From Mikania micrantha (Eukaryota > Streptophyta > Magnoliopsida > Asterales > Asteraceae), in assembly GCA_009363875.1 (NCBI GenBank), contig CM018690.1, forward strand, positions 8,544,788 through 8,608,787: DNA of 64,000 nucleotides, written 5' to 3'. Of the stretch, positions 1-9,724 are shown one piece after another. The notes below the pieces were generated by a model. The model saw only the letters and a program-made list of their open reading frames with translations. It searched no databases and was not told where the DNA came from. A program made the position numbers and the translations under genes. How positions within the stretch are numbered: position 1 is the first letter of the stretch; every line of letters starts with the position of its first letter.

Positions 1-6
1 ACAGAT

Positions 7-567
7 ATGGCTTCACCACCATCACCACATGTGCTTGCACTCGAGGAGGAGGAGCCAATAGCTCCAGCACTATCAGCATCACCTCCACTGGTGGCCGTAG
101 AGTCACCTAACCAGCATCCCTTACCATCCAAAGGGAGTAAGACGGATGATTCTGATGAGGATCCCGAGGAGTATCCCAAAGAGGAGTCTTCTGACCATGT
201 ATCACTTACATTGCATGCCCTTGAGCCTAAGAGGCCGCGACTTGAGTCAGACGAAATTGTTCGACCGACTTGGGAAAAGAAGTGGGCAGACGGAAGGATT
301 GAGCATCTCGCACAAGAGCTTAGGGATGCGAATGCTCGACACGCAGAGCTCTATAGTGTAGTCAACAGGATGGATCGAGACATGACTCAGTTGACTGAAC
401 GTCTTCAAACGTCAGAAAACCGAGCAGCCATCGCTGAGGCGAGGATCACAGAGCTAGAGGGTATGGTTGTATTTCCCAACTCAGATGAGTCTGACTCTGA
501 GGAGGAGGAGGAGGAACCCGCAGAGGATGTTGATTCAGAGTCCACGATTGACGATGCTTTAGACTGA
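7..567 (+). CDS. Retrotransposon-associated upstream ORF (ORF0), acidic coiled-coil protein
   Basis: An intact 186-residue ORF lying directly 5' of a decayed Ty3/gypsy gag (element A). The N-terminal third is rich in Pro, Ser and Glu. Residues about 95-155 form a heptad-like helical stretch (IEHLAQELRD, LTERLQTSEN) typical of a coiled coil, and the C-terminus is a very acidic tail with an E7 run. I recognise no catalytic motif. A counterpart with the same layout (acidic/proline part, then coiled coil) lies upstream of gag in element G (37.07-37.96 kb, minus strand), so it seems to be a regular component of this element family and not a host gene. The ATG at 7 is close to the window edge, so an earlier start is possible. 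Function unknown; a scaffold or RNA/protein-binding accessory is only a guess. Confidence 0.6.
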   Translation: MASPPSPHVLALEEEEPIAPALSASPPLVAVESPNQHPLPSKGSKTDDSDEDPEEYPKEESSDHVSLTLHALEPKRPRLESDEIVRPTWEKKWADGRIEHLAQELRDANARHAELYSVVNRMDRDMTQLTERLQTSENRAAIAEARITELEGMVVFPNSDESDSEEEEEEPAEDVDSESTIDDALD

Positions 568-792
568 TTTAACATAGACCTAGAAAGGGCGGGTTGTGCC
601 TCTATACTAGATGTTTTGTAAATTGATGTTTTGGAATTAAAAGAATTGTAATCAATACAACTTATTATATATCAAACGCTATTATCTATTATTAACAGTT
701 GTGTTCATTCATACAAACACATGTTTCTTTCCTGTACCAACTGCACATTTCACATTAGATCTTAGTAACACTCTAACACTTATTCTCGCTAT

Positions 793-1488
793 GAAGATCA
801 TGGCTGGAAGAAACATTAACATGAACGCAGCAGAACTCGATGCACTCATCAGAACTCGATGCACTCATCAACAATCGGATTGCTGAGGCAATTGCAACCG
901 GGACCGCGAGGTACAATGGGAGGACTGTTAAACCCACCAGCGTGCACGTTCAAGACATTTCTTGACTGCAAGCCACACAATTTCAAAGGATCGAAAGGAG
1001 CTATTGGACTTCTTCGATGGCTTGAAAAATCTGAGTCGGTGTTCGCAATATGTAATTGCCTAGAGATAAACAAGGTTAAGTATGCCACTGGTACGTTGGA
1101 GGGTCCAGCATTGACCTGGTGGAACTCAAATGTACAGACATTAGGCCTGGGTGTGGCCAATGCCCTTACATGGGATGGATTCAAAACCCTATTACAGGAG
1201 GTGTATTGCCCCCGCAATGAGGTGCAAAAACTTGAGGACGAATACTGGCATCTCAAGATGGAGGGTTCTGATATCGAGGAATTCACTACTCGATCTCATG
1301 AACTAGCAAGACTTTTATCTCACATGGCAACTCCGCCTAGCAAAAGGATCGAAAGGTACATTGGAGGGTTGTTGTCTCAGATTCAAGGATTAGTCACGTC
1401 TGCTAATCCCATTACCATTCAACAAACTGTTCGACTGGCGCACCAACTGACTGACCATGCGGTGCTACAAGGGACACTACCCAAGTGA
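793..1488 (+). pseudogene. gag: Element A gag (capsid), broken
   Basis: Ty3/gypsy Gag of chromovirus type. The capsid core is readable from about 930 as CTFKTFLDCKPHNFKG followed by LLRWLEKSESVF, then TWWNSNVQTLG, EVYCPRNEVQKLEDEYWHL and IERYIGGLLSQIQG, ending near 1488. The N-terminal part (MNAAELDALI, from 811) is in another frame. It is cut by a 19-bp tandem duplication at 831-868 and by a second frame change near 915-935, so no single ORF spans gag. ORF0 lies about 230 bp upstream and the nucleocapsid/protease region follows after a short stop-containing gap. Confidence 0.85.
831..868 (+). repeat. 19-bp tandem duplication inside gag
   Basis: The 19-bp unit at 831-849 (starts CAGAACTCGATG) is repeated exactly at 850-868. 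Because 19 is not a multiple of three it shifts the gag frame just after the start region and is one of the inactivating lesions of element A. Confidence 0.9.
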
Positions 1489-1503
1489 ATAGCAGCAGTT
1501 AAT

Positions 1504-2273
1504 TTGGGAGACCACAAGAGGAATCAGGAAAACAACGTTTCCAAAAACTCCACCCAACAACCAGTTCAACAGAATCACAAGTATGAATCAAACAAGCCCT
1601 ATCACAACTCAAGCAGTAACCAACAGTCATCAAGAAGGTATGGTGGTAAATACCCAAAGTGCAACAAATGTGGATTCCATCAATTTGGGAATCAGTGTGA
1701 CAAGTACTGATGCTAGCGGTGCGGGAAGATGGGTCACGCAGCCAAAGACTGTCAAGGGAACTAGAAACAAACCCAGCTAGCCAGAACAACAAGCAGAAGG
1801 GATGTTATGAGTGTGGCAAACTTGGGTATTTCAAGAAGGATTGCACTCAACTCAAGAAAGGGGGGACTAACGATACAACCACAAATGGCAACGGCACCAA
1901 CAACAACAATAACAACACAAATGTTGCTAAGGGCAGGGCTTTTGTGATTGAAGGACGGCAGGCACGGGAGGATCCCAACATTGTTACCGGTACATTCCTT
2001 TTGAATAATCGCTCTGCCAATATGCTATTTGACACCGGTGCAGATCAGAGTTTTGTATCTAGTAAGTTATGTGAATTATTGAATGTTAGTCCTACTGCCC
2101 TAGAAAGCCCATACAATGTAGAACTAGCTGATGATAAGTTAGTTGCAGTAGAACATATTTTTAAAAGATGTATCCTTGACTTGATGGGTCAGACACTTGA
2201 CATTGGCCTTATGCCTATTTCCTTAGGTAGTTTTGATGTAGTCATTGGTGTGGACTGGTTGTCGAAAAATTAG
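1504..2273 (+). pseudogene. Element A nucleocapsid and protease region
   Basis: Continuation of gag-pol in two overlapping frames. 1504-1710 carries an Asn/Gln/Ser-rich linker and a first, poor zinc-knuckle-like segment (CNKCGFHQFGNQC). 1710-2273 carries a good CCHC knuckle, CYECGKLGYFKKDC (with Y in place of H), an Asn/Thr-rich linker made of AAC repeats, and an aspartic protease with the active-site motif FDTGADQSFVS and the downstream VVIGVDWLSKN. The frame change near 1710 and the stop after VDWLSKN separate this from RT. Confidence 0.82.
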
Positions 2274-3214
2274 GCTGAAATAATATGTCATGACAAGATT
2301 GTCCGTATTCCTCTTCCACATGGAGAAACTCTATATGTACAAGGGAATAAGAGCAGTACTCCACTGCGTCTCATATCTTGTATGAAAGCACACAAATGTC
2401 TGCGTAAAGGTCATATAATAGTTATAGCACTTATAACTGAAAAGTCAGTAGCTGAGAAGAAGATCGAGAACATTCTAGTGGTGTGTGATTTTCCTGAAGT
2501 ATTTCCAGAAGACCTACCGGGATTACCTCCTACTAGGCAGGTGGAATTCCTAATTGACCTTACATATGACGCAGCACCGATTGCTAAAGCGCCTTATCGA
2601 CTTGCACTATCTGAAATGCAAGAGTTATCTACACAACTGCAAGAGCTGTTGGATAATGCTTTATACGACCTAGTTTTTCACCTTGGGGAGCTCTAGTCTT
2701 ATTTCTTAAGAAAAAGGACGGGACTTTTCGCATGTGTATTGATTACCGTAAACTTAACAAAGTTACTATCAAAAACCGGTATCCATTACCTCGAATTGAC
2801 GATCTGTTTGATCAGTTACAAGGTTTGTGATGCATCTACCCAAGATTTGGGATGTGTATTGATGTTGCACGATAAAGTGATTGCTTACGCTTCACGACAA
2901 TTGAGACCTCATGAAAAAATTATACTACTCATGACTTAGAGTTAGGAGCAGTAGTGTTTGCCTTGAAAATTTGGAGGCACTATTTATATGGAGCCAGGTG
3001 TACCATTTATACTGATTATAAGAGTTTGCAACATATATTTGATCAAAAGGAGCTCAACATGAGACAACGACAATGGGTCGAATTGTTAAATGATTACGAA
3101 TGCGCAATCAAATATCATCGGGGCAAAGCTAACGTGGTAGGTGATGCTCTAATCAAAAAAGATACAGCACAAACAAGACGGGTTCGCGTACTTCTGGTTA
3201 ACAATAAATACTGA
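2274..3214 (+). pseudogene. Element A reverse transcriptase / RNase H, RT palm deleted
   Basis: The protease-RT linker is readable at 2382-2696 (VFPEDLPGLPPTRQVEF, then IAKAPYRLALSEM). In another frame, 2690-2827 gives LFLKKKDGTFRMCIDYRKLNK and RYPLPRIDDLFDQLQG. The sequence then jumps straight to the RNase H region at about 2829 (CDASTQDLGCVLM, VIAYASRQLRPHEK) and 2954-3214 (ALKIWRHYLYGARCTIYTDY, FDQKELNMRQRQWVELL, HRGKANVVGDAL). The RT palm, including the YxDD catalytic box, is missing, so this copy cannot encode active RT. Confidence 0.85.
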
Positions 3215-3705
3215 TTTACCTGAAAAGGTACGTAGCGCTCAACTTGAAGATTTAGACAAGGACAACCTAGAACAGGAAACGTTGTGAGGAATGGAAAAAC
3301 AATTGGAAGTCATGACTAATGGAAGTCATTGTTTCATGAAAAGACTTTGGATACCTTTGCATGGTGGTCTGAGGGAACTCATGATGGTTGAAACGCACAA
3401 ATCTAGATATTCAGTACATCTGGGGTCAGATAAAATGTATCATGACCTAAAGGCACTTTATTGGTAACCTAACATGAAAGCCGACATTGGTAAGTACGTT
3501 AGCAAAAGTTTGACTTGTTATAAGGTGAAAGTTAAATATCAAAAGCCATCTGGTTTACTGCAACAACCAGAAATATCTATGCAGAAATGGGAGCATATTT
3601 CAATGGATTTCATTACTAAGTAACCCCGTACAACAAGTGGTTGTGATACCATATGTGTAATTGTTGATCGTTTAACGAAATCTGCACATTTCTTAGATAT
3701 TAAGA
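3215..3705 (+). pseudogene. Element A integrase N-terminal part, truncated
   Basis: Degenerate integrase readable in pieces: KSRYSVH (zinc-binding His region), YHDLKALYW, MKADIGKYVSKSLTCYKVKV (part of the HHCC finger, first Cys changed to Ser) and KWEHISMDFITK with the first catalytic Asp, then VIVDRLTKSAHF. Stops interrupt it, and homology ends near 3705 inside the catalytic core, where unrelated tandemly duplicated sequence begins. Confidence 0.75.
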
Positions 3706-3714
3706 TTTAGTGAT

Positions 3715-4745
3715 GATTTGTTATCACAACTATCAAAGTCTATATAATATCAAATAACTATGTATTCTACGTCATTTGTTTATCCAAAAATCGATCATCT
3801 AACCCTACATATGTTACAACCGAGAGATTTCATTGCAGAAATTTTAATGTTTAGAAACTCTATACTTATACAATTCTCAAAAGCGATTCAAAGCCTCGCA
3901 CACCTATTCAAGCTTGTCTAAAGTTTTGTTAGCCTTGGTAGGCGTTTGGTGTGCTATCAAAGTATTAGTGGTGTGGTGGGTTGGCTGCGGTATACCCTAT
4001 ATATAAGCACTAATGGTACATTGATAGTAGGACCAAAAGCTTGATCAAGGGCTAGAGTAGTCAATTAAATCTACAGTTTCAAGTGTACTATGCTAGTCAA
4101 ATCAATTGTTACTCAATTACTAATCTTGGTGTGTATTCTTACACCAGATCAAATCCTAGATATCGAAAATCACAGGAATCATATTAATAATTCTTAACTG
4201 AATTATTCTATATACGTATGTTTAAACAAAGATTCAAAGATTCAATGATATTATATTGAGGTTAATGATAAGAAGTTATCGCAACCTTATAATATCACAT
4301 ACTAGTGTATTCTATATCATTCATATATTCAAAAGTGATCACTTAGCAATCTATACAACTATGAGATCCTTTTGCAAGATTGCAATTGTTGGAGTCTCTA
4401 TACTCATACGATTCCTAAAGATAGTAAATTTAAGCATCTATTCAAATGTAGTTAAGTTTAGGTTAGTCTTGGTAGTTAATTGGAATGCTATCAAAGTATT
4501 AGTGGTGTGGTGGGTTGGTTGCGGTATACCCTATATATATGCACCAATGGTACATTGATAGTAGCACTAAAAGGTTGACCAAGGGTTGTATTCATCAATT
4601 CAATCGACAAACTGCGAGTAAACTATTCTTAAGACTAGAATATTATTCAAATCAATTGATAATATTATACCAATATTCAGTGTGTACTGATACATCAACT
4701 AAAAATCAAAGATACTGGCAAATTGTTTTTATCTTGATTTGATGA
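3715..4745. repeat. Diverged tandem duplication, period about 534 bp, with TATA-like boxes
   Basis: Two diverged copies of a unit of about 0.53 kb. Clear anchors are the block beginning AGTGGTGTGGTGGGTTGG at 3967 and again at 4501, each followed by GGTATACCCTATATAT and ATGGTACATTGATAG, plus a shared upstream stretch (TATCRCAAC, GTATTCTAYRTCATT). Each copy has a TATA-like box (about 3999 and 4533). No coding sequence is evident. They may be remnants of an LTR duplicated in place; I could not assign a family. Confidence 0.6.
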
Positions 4746-5037
4746 GACTGTCGGAATTCAAAACCCTCTTGACAAAGTCAAATAGTGGAAACAAATTTTA
4801 ATGACGTGTACGTTACTTATAAGCCCATTTCACTTTCAAATTCTAAAAAGATAATAAAGCCTTCTGGTCTTACAAACAATGATCGACGAGTTGTGGCGAT
4901 ATTACATAATGCAAATAAAAGAAATACAATCGGTAAGCAACTTTAGAAGGAAACACAAATTGAATTGAAAGAAACACTAAGACACAATATACGCTCGTAT
5001 CAAGATTTCCTATAAATAAAATTTCGGGACGAAATTC
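4746..5037 (+). pseudogene. Probable degenerate polyprotein C-terminal tail
   Basis: AT-rich sequence. Its last part reads ELKETLRHN...YQDFL just before the GGGACGAAATT motif that precedes the polypurine tract in these chromovirus-type elements. This position matches the end of pol in relatives in the window, such as 9052-9153. Too decayed to be certain. Confidence 0.35.
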
Positions 5038-5053
5038 CTTAAAGTAGGGGAGA
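5038..5053 (+). other. Polypurine tract (plus-strand priming site)
   Basis: The purine-rich AAAGTAGGGGAGA follows TTTCGGGACGAAATTCC, the same arrangement as at 9158-9188 and (reverse complement) at 14989-15020 in complete element B. An LTR-like start (TGTAGTCC) follows at 5055. Confidence 0.6.
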
Positions 5054-5054
5054 T

Positions 5055-5234
5055 TGTAGTCCATAAGGTTTCATTCTTTAAATTCGATTTGTAATAGCAC
5101 TCGAACATAATAAAGTAAAACTCATGATATCCTTTGAACATATATACATATAAAATTGCTATAAATCTTTTAGACGTAATAAATAAATTAAATCTGAATA
5201 AGATTTAAACAAATAATAAAATAATTTTTTTCTA

Positions 5235-5297
<63 letters not shown>

Positions 5298-5740
5298 ATA
5301 GTTCAAACTTTAAATACAAAGATAATAAAGTTATAATAATAATCAAAAGATTATAATTATTAGTTTATATACACAATTCTATATTGGTTATAATTGAGAT
5401 ATATAATAATTATAGTGTTAAAAATAATAATATCAATACAAATCATAAATTAAGACATTATAAAAATTTACTTTATCAAATAACGATTTTAAGGTTTAAA
5501 AAAAATTATACAAAATAACTAGTAGAAATAAACTTTTATAAACATTTGTTTATAAAAAAAACTAGAAATAAAAGGTTTTATAACATTTAAAAAGACTTTA
5601 TAATATTTTGAGATTATTTTTACATTAAATAGTAGATTTAACAAAATATAGGGACTAATTGTGTAAAAGTCAAAACCTTCTTTAGTTTTAAGAAAACTAT
5701 TAAACGAAATAGACAATTTGAGAAACAAGTGGGGGTAAGC
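5055..5740 (+). repeat. LTR 5' portion, truncated
   Basis: Sequence immediately after the polypurine tract, starting TGTAGTCCATAAGG. It is strongly AT-rich, contains a (TA)n microsatellite at about 5238-5300, and has no credible ORF. It ends where another polypurine-like run (AAGTGGGGGTAAGC, 5727-5740) and a second LTR start appear. Interpreted as the remains of the 3' LTR of element A or a relative. Confidence 0.45.
5238..5300. repeat. (TA)n microsatellite
   Basis: Almost uninterrupted TA dinucleotide run in an AT-rich LTR remnant. Unlike the other TA runs here, it does not adjoin a recognisable fold-back element. Confidence 0.9.
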
Positions 5741-6743
5741 TGTCATATCCGGATAGTCCTTTTCCCCCCTCCCCGTTACAGCAAACGAGTTCGAATCCCA
5801 TGAACTTGGTTCGGATCAAACTCGTACAAAACACAAATCAAAATTCAAATTGCCAGTTCCCTCGCGTTCTATCAACAAAACCGAATCAATATACAATCGA
5901 AATTCCTAAAATAGTTCCCTAATTTCGTGTAATACAACTGTTAAACAACGTGACTAAAATTAGAACCTTAATTGACTAAATCAAGCATTGCTAAATCAAA
6001 TTGAATACACAAACACATTCTCGACTGAGATGAACAAGGCCATTAACAACTCTTAAAGCACTCGCAAACGTTGGATCGATCTAATCGCGCAAGCGCAAAT
6101 ATGCTCAAACCTGACCACATCTAATTCACAACCATTCCAGGTAATTAATACTACAAATCTACTCGAATTGATGTCTAGAAAAATAGCCCTAAGGTTTTAG
6201 GGACTCACATTCATCGCACTGATCGATTCGGATGAGATTGTAATCTAGGGTTTATATCAAATTGGGGGCTAATCTTTTAGTCTGTATATCTCAAGCAAGG
6301 CTAACATGCCTAAATCAAATTGTAAAGGGACGGGGTTGGGGAGCTGCGACCCGGTTTCTAACCCGGCCACCATATTCCCAAACCAGTTTTGGGCCTTTTC
6401 CATCCATTTCAACTCACTTTTTTATAAAAATTATATCAAAAAAATTCTAAAAATCACTTTTATAAGTTCTGATCAAGTTCAGTTAATTCTTACCCAGGTT
6501 TTATTAAATCTTAATAAAAATTAATTTAATAAATGTATTAAGTGGTTTAAAAGAATTATATTTTATGGTTAAAAATACTAAACTAAAAGAAAATTTATTT
6601 CTAACTTTTTGTTGATTTAAATCAAAGAATTATAAATAGAATTTAATTAATCTCTTTATTAAATTTATTAAATTGATTTAAAACTATAATAAAAGGATTT
6701 ATAAATCAAAATTTAGTAATATATATATATAAATATATAAATA

Positions 6744-7132
6744 TAGGGTAAAGATCCTATAATAACCCTCGCTTATTGCATAACCCGAAATAACCCTGCA
6801 AGATGAACCCGAATCTTTGGTTTTTTTTTTCAAAATCTTAGTTTTACATGTACAAGAATATGTTCTTTTATGTGTTTGAGCAAATTCTTTTTCGTTTGTG
6901 ATCCTACATCAATGTAATTTGCCTTACATCAATGTAAATATTACAGTGTTGTAAGGCAAATTACATTGATGTAGGATCACAAACGAAAAAGAATTTGCTC
7001 AAACACATAAAAGAACATATTCTTGTACATGTAAAACTAAGATTTTGAAAAAAAAAACCAAAGATTTGGGTTCATCTTGCAGGGTTATTTCAGGTTATGC
7101 AATAAGAGAGGGTTATTATAGGATGCGGATCC
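6744..7132. mobile_element. Fold-back element M1 (MITE-like hairpin) flanked by TA repeats
   Basis: About 390 bp that is palindromic nearly end to end. The arms share CCTATAATAACCCTC and TTATTGCATAACC, then AAATCTTAGTTTTACATG, AAGAATATGTTC and TTTTTCGTTTGTGATCC, meeting at a centre near 6935 with several TTACANNNNTGTAA palindromes. The outermost dozen bases are less well matched (AGGGTAAAGATCC vs AGGATCCGCATCC). It is flanked on both sides by TA repeats and has no coding capacity. M2 follows after one short TA run. Confidence 0.85.
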
Positions 7133-7149
7133 TATATATATATATATAT

Positions 7150-7530
7150 AGGGAAGGGTTCAAATACTAACCCTCCTTACGGCGCTAACCCATTAACATT
7201 GCCAAAAAATAGCCGAATCTTGAATTTTTTTTAAACATCATTATAACACAATTTGAACACCATGTTCAGTTTTGAGTTTTGGCTAATTTATCACCGTTTG
7301 GGCTCTTACAGTACTGTAGGTGTTTAAATATTTAAAACTTACAGTATTGTAGCAAAAACCTTACAACGATGATATTTTTTAAACGGTAATGAATTAGCCC
7401 AAACTCAAAACTGAACATGGTGTTCTAATTGTGTTACAATGATGTTCAAAAAAAAAATTCAAGATTCGGCTTCGTTTTGGCAAAGTTAATGGGTTAGCGC
7501 CGTAAGAGAGGGTTAGTATTTGATCCCAAT

Positions 7531-7532
<2 letters not shown>
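7150..7532. mobile_element. Fold-back element M2 (MITE-like hairpin)
   Basis: About 383 bp, inverted-repeat throughout. Arms begin AGGGAAGGGTTCAAATAC / AGGATTGGGATCAAATAC, then TAACCCTC and GGCGCTAACCCATTAA, GCCGAATCTTGAATTTTTT and TTTTGAGTTTTGG, with a centre near 7310-7350 containing CTTACAGTACTGTAG and CTTACAGTATTGTAG. The left flank is the TA run shared with M1; the right flank is a TA run of about 48 bp (7533-7580). It is clearly related to M5 (shared GCCGAATCTTGAATTT, CACCGTTTG and AAACGGTAATGAATT blocks). Confidence 0.85.

Positions 7533-7580
<48 letters not shown>
7533..7580. repeat. (TA)n microsatellite at the M2 right boundary
   Basis: Pure TA dinucleotide run immediately following the terminal CCT of hairpin element M2. 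Confidence 0.9.
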
Positions 7581-7581
<1 letters not shown>

Positions 7582-9051
7582 CATTCTGTCCAAATTTTCT
7601 TAATAGATTTAAGTTAAATTCATTCCTACAATTTATTTATCACATTAAAATGTGTTTACCAAAAACATATTACAATGATCTTAATTAGTAAAAAGGGTTT
7701 AAGAATATTTTCAAGAATTAAAATAAAAATAAGTTTTAAAATAGTTGTTTTAAAACTTGAGTTCAAGATAAATCAAAATGATTATTTTAAATTTATAAAC
7801 CTTTAAAGCACCAAAGAAAATCTTATAAAACTTATAATTCAACTATAAAAACTTTTAAATACAAATAAATGATTCAATTGATGAGAAATTAATTCAAGTA
7901 GCATACCTGGGAATTCAATTACAATATAATAAATAAAATGAATATACAATATTCTATTTTATTTATTATAAGAATATTCTTAAGTATTCTTAAACAATTA
8001 GTTTAGTCGCTCATAAAATAATACTGATAGATAAAAAGAATACATTTGATATTCTATTTTATTAAATCAATATTATAAGTTTAGTTATTCTAATGATCCA
8101 TTCAAAACATAGATTCATTCAAACTAAGACTTTCATTAGGATGCCATAGTTTTAGGATCCTTGAACTTGAAATATAGGATTGCTAAGACTTGATTACTCA
8201 AATTATAAGTGAGTAGATAGCCTTACTTCATCATTCTTTAAGCAAGGACTTGGAACTAGCTAGCATTCCAACATGTGAGTTTACACTCCCTTTTTAAATT
8301 CTTGTTTTTGGGGCGTTACACATGTCTTATTCAAACTACTATTCATTCTATTATACATTCAATATACGATGCAAGCCTTAGACCTAGTTATCTTTAAGTG
8401 TTAGAAGCTAAGCTTATACAATGTGTTGATTCTATGTGTGTTGCCTGTCAAGCAAGCTAGTACCTAGTAGCCTAAGATATGTTAGATATCATCTTCGTAT
8501 TGGCTTTTGTCATTGTGTGAAAAAGGTGAAAAGTACACCTAGCAAACTTGTTGAATTATGACTGTTAATTTATAGTATAGCCATACTTGAATTAACATGT
8601 TGTAAGGATACTTGTTTGGACACAAACTATTGTTATTCATTCATTCATTCTATTTATTCAAACTTGTATTCATGCTATGCTTATGATACGTATTCTAGTT
8701 AGGCTATAGTTTGCATCCTTTTTATACATATTATTTAAACTTAGTGTGTGAACTCACCAACTATGCAAATAGTTGACAAACTCTATTTTACATGTGTAAT
8801 AGGTTAATGAAGCATGAGGAAGACATAGGATAAGAATTAGTGACCTAGTTAAACTGTAATCAATGATTTAGCATTGCAAATTTAACTATTTTGTATACAA
8901 TTCATGTAATGTTATTGAATTTAATGAATGACATGTTGTTGTTTAAATGATGATGTATTAAATATTGAAACAAATAATAACACCATGAGCTAATGAAAAT
9001 TCGTAGCTCGCGCCCCGACGTATTCCGCCGTCGGTCGGGGTGTGACATTCA

Positions 9052-9153
9052 AAACGTGGACCTAAGTTTACATGGGAAAGAGAGGATCAAATGATGATCA
9101 AGTATCCTCACCTATTCAAAACAGCTGCTGCAAACACTAAGAAAGCACGTTGA
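9052..9153 (+). pseudogene. Chromovirus pol C-terminal remnant (33 codons)
   Basis: An open frame ending in TGA at 9151 reads GPKFTWEREDQMMIKYPHLF and then a short basic tail. It matches the chromodomain-type tail of element B (TWELEDEMRKLYPHLF). It is followed directly by TTTCGGGACGAAATT and a polypurine tract, the canonical order at the 3' end of these elements. Everything upstream in pol is absent: the sequence abuts the end of the LTR ending at 9047. Confidence 0.75.
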
Positions 9154-9157
9154 ATTT

Positions 9158-9188
9158 CGGGACGAAATTTACTTCAACAAGGGGATGA
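9158..9188 (+). other. Polypurine tract with conserved GGGACGAAATT leader
   Basis: TCGGGACGAAATTTA, then TTCAACAAGGGGATGA, immediately before an LTR start TGTGATGCC. Same layout as the polypurine region of element B. Confidence 0.7.
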
Positions 9189-9724
9189 TGTGATGCCTCA
9201 CACTCCAACACTTTCAGATTTCGAATTGTAAGCACAAACATCTTATACATTTAGGATTATTACAAACATTTGCGCTAAACAAAAACATTATAGAATTCAA
9301 ACACTTACAATTGATGTGCTACATTTCAAACACTTACATTTTATGTGCTACAATTTATGTGCTACATTTCATGATAGCACAAACATGATTAGTTACAAAC
9401 ACTTATGTGCTACATTTCATAGTAGTACAAACATGGTTAGTTACAAACATTTTGATATGTGCAAGGTTACATAGTACAAACATGATTAGTTACAAACATT
9501 TTGCTATGTGCAAAGTTACATAGTACAGTATGATCAAACATGAACAGTTACATTTATGTGTATGAATTGGTGTGCATGCAAATAGTTACATTGAACGATC
9601 ACACTTATGTGTGATGTTACAAACATTGAAATTTTATGTGTGTGAGCACACATAAGTACAGAGAATGATCAAATATCGCACTAACACGCACATTTTGAAC
9701 TCACAAGTAGTATTCTAACTACTC
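9189..9724 (+). repeat. LTR 5' portion with internal degenerate repeats
   Basis: Starts TGTGATGCCTCACAC after the polypurine tract. It contains several imperfect direct repeats of about 48 bp around TAGTTACAAACATTTTG and ATGTGCTACATTTCA. It stops where a minus-strand gag fragment begins at about 9725. No coding sequence. Confidence 0.55.

Larger units (their letters stand above)
5741..9047 (+). repeat. Large LTR (about 3.3 kb) with two hairpin elements inside
   Basis: Bounded by TGTCATATCCGGA at the left and GGTCGGGGTGTGACA at the right, which form the short inverted ends expected of an LTR (TG...CA). A purine run just upstream fits a polypurine tract. Internal landmarks shared with other LTRs in the window include a GTGTGAACTCACCAAC block near 8745 and GGCGTTACACATG near 8312. 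No 5-bp target duplication is visible at the two ends (TAAGC vs TTCAA), so it is not a simple solo LTR. Hairpin elements M1 and M2 account for about 0.8 kb. The remainder is AT-rich and non-coding. Confidence 0.55.

Noticed and set aside
5055..9047. One single 4-kb LTR from 5055 to 9047
   Set aside because: A second purine tract and an LTR start at 5741 match the 9047 end better as inverted termini, so I split the region.
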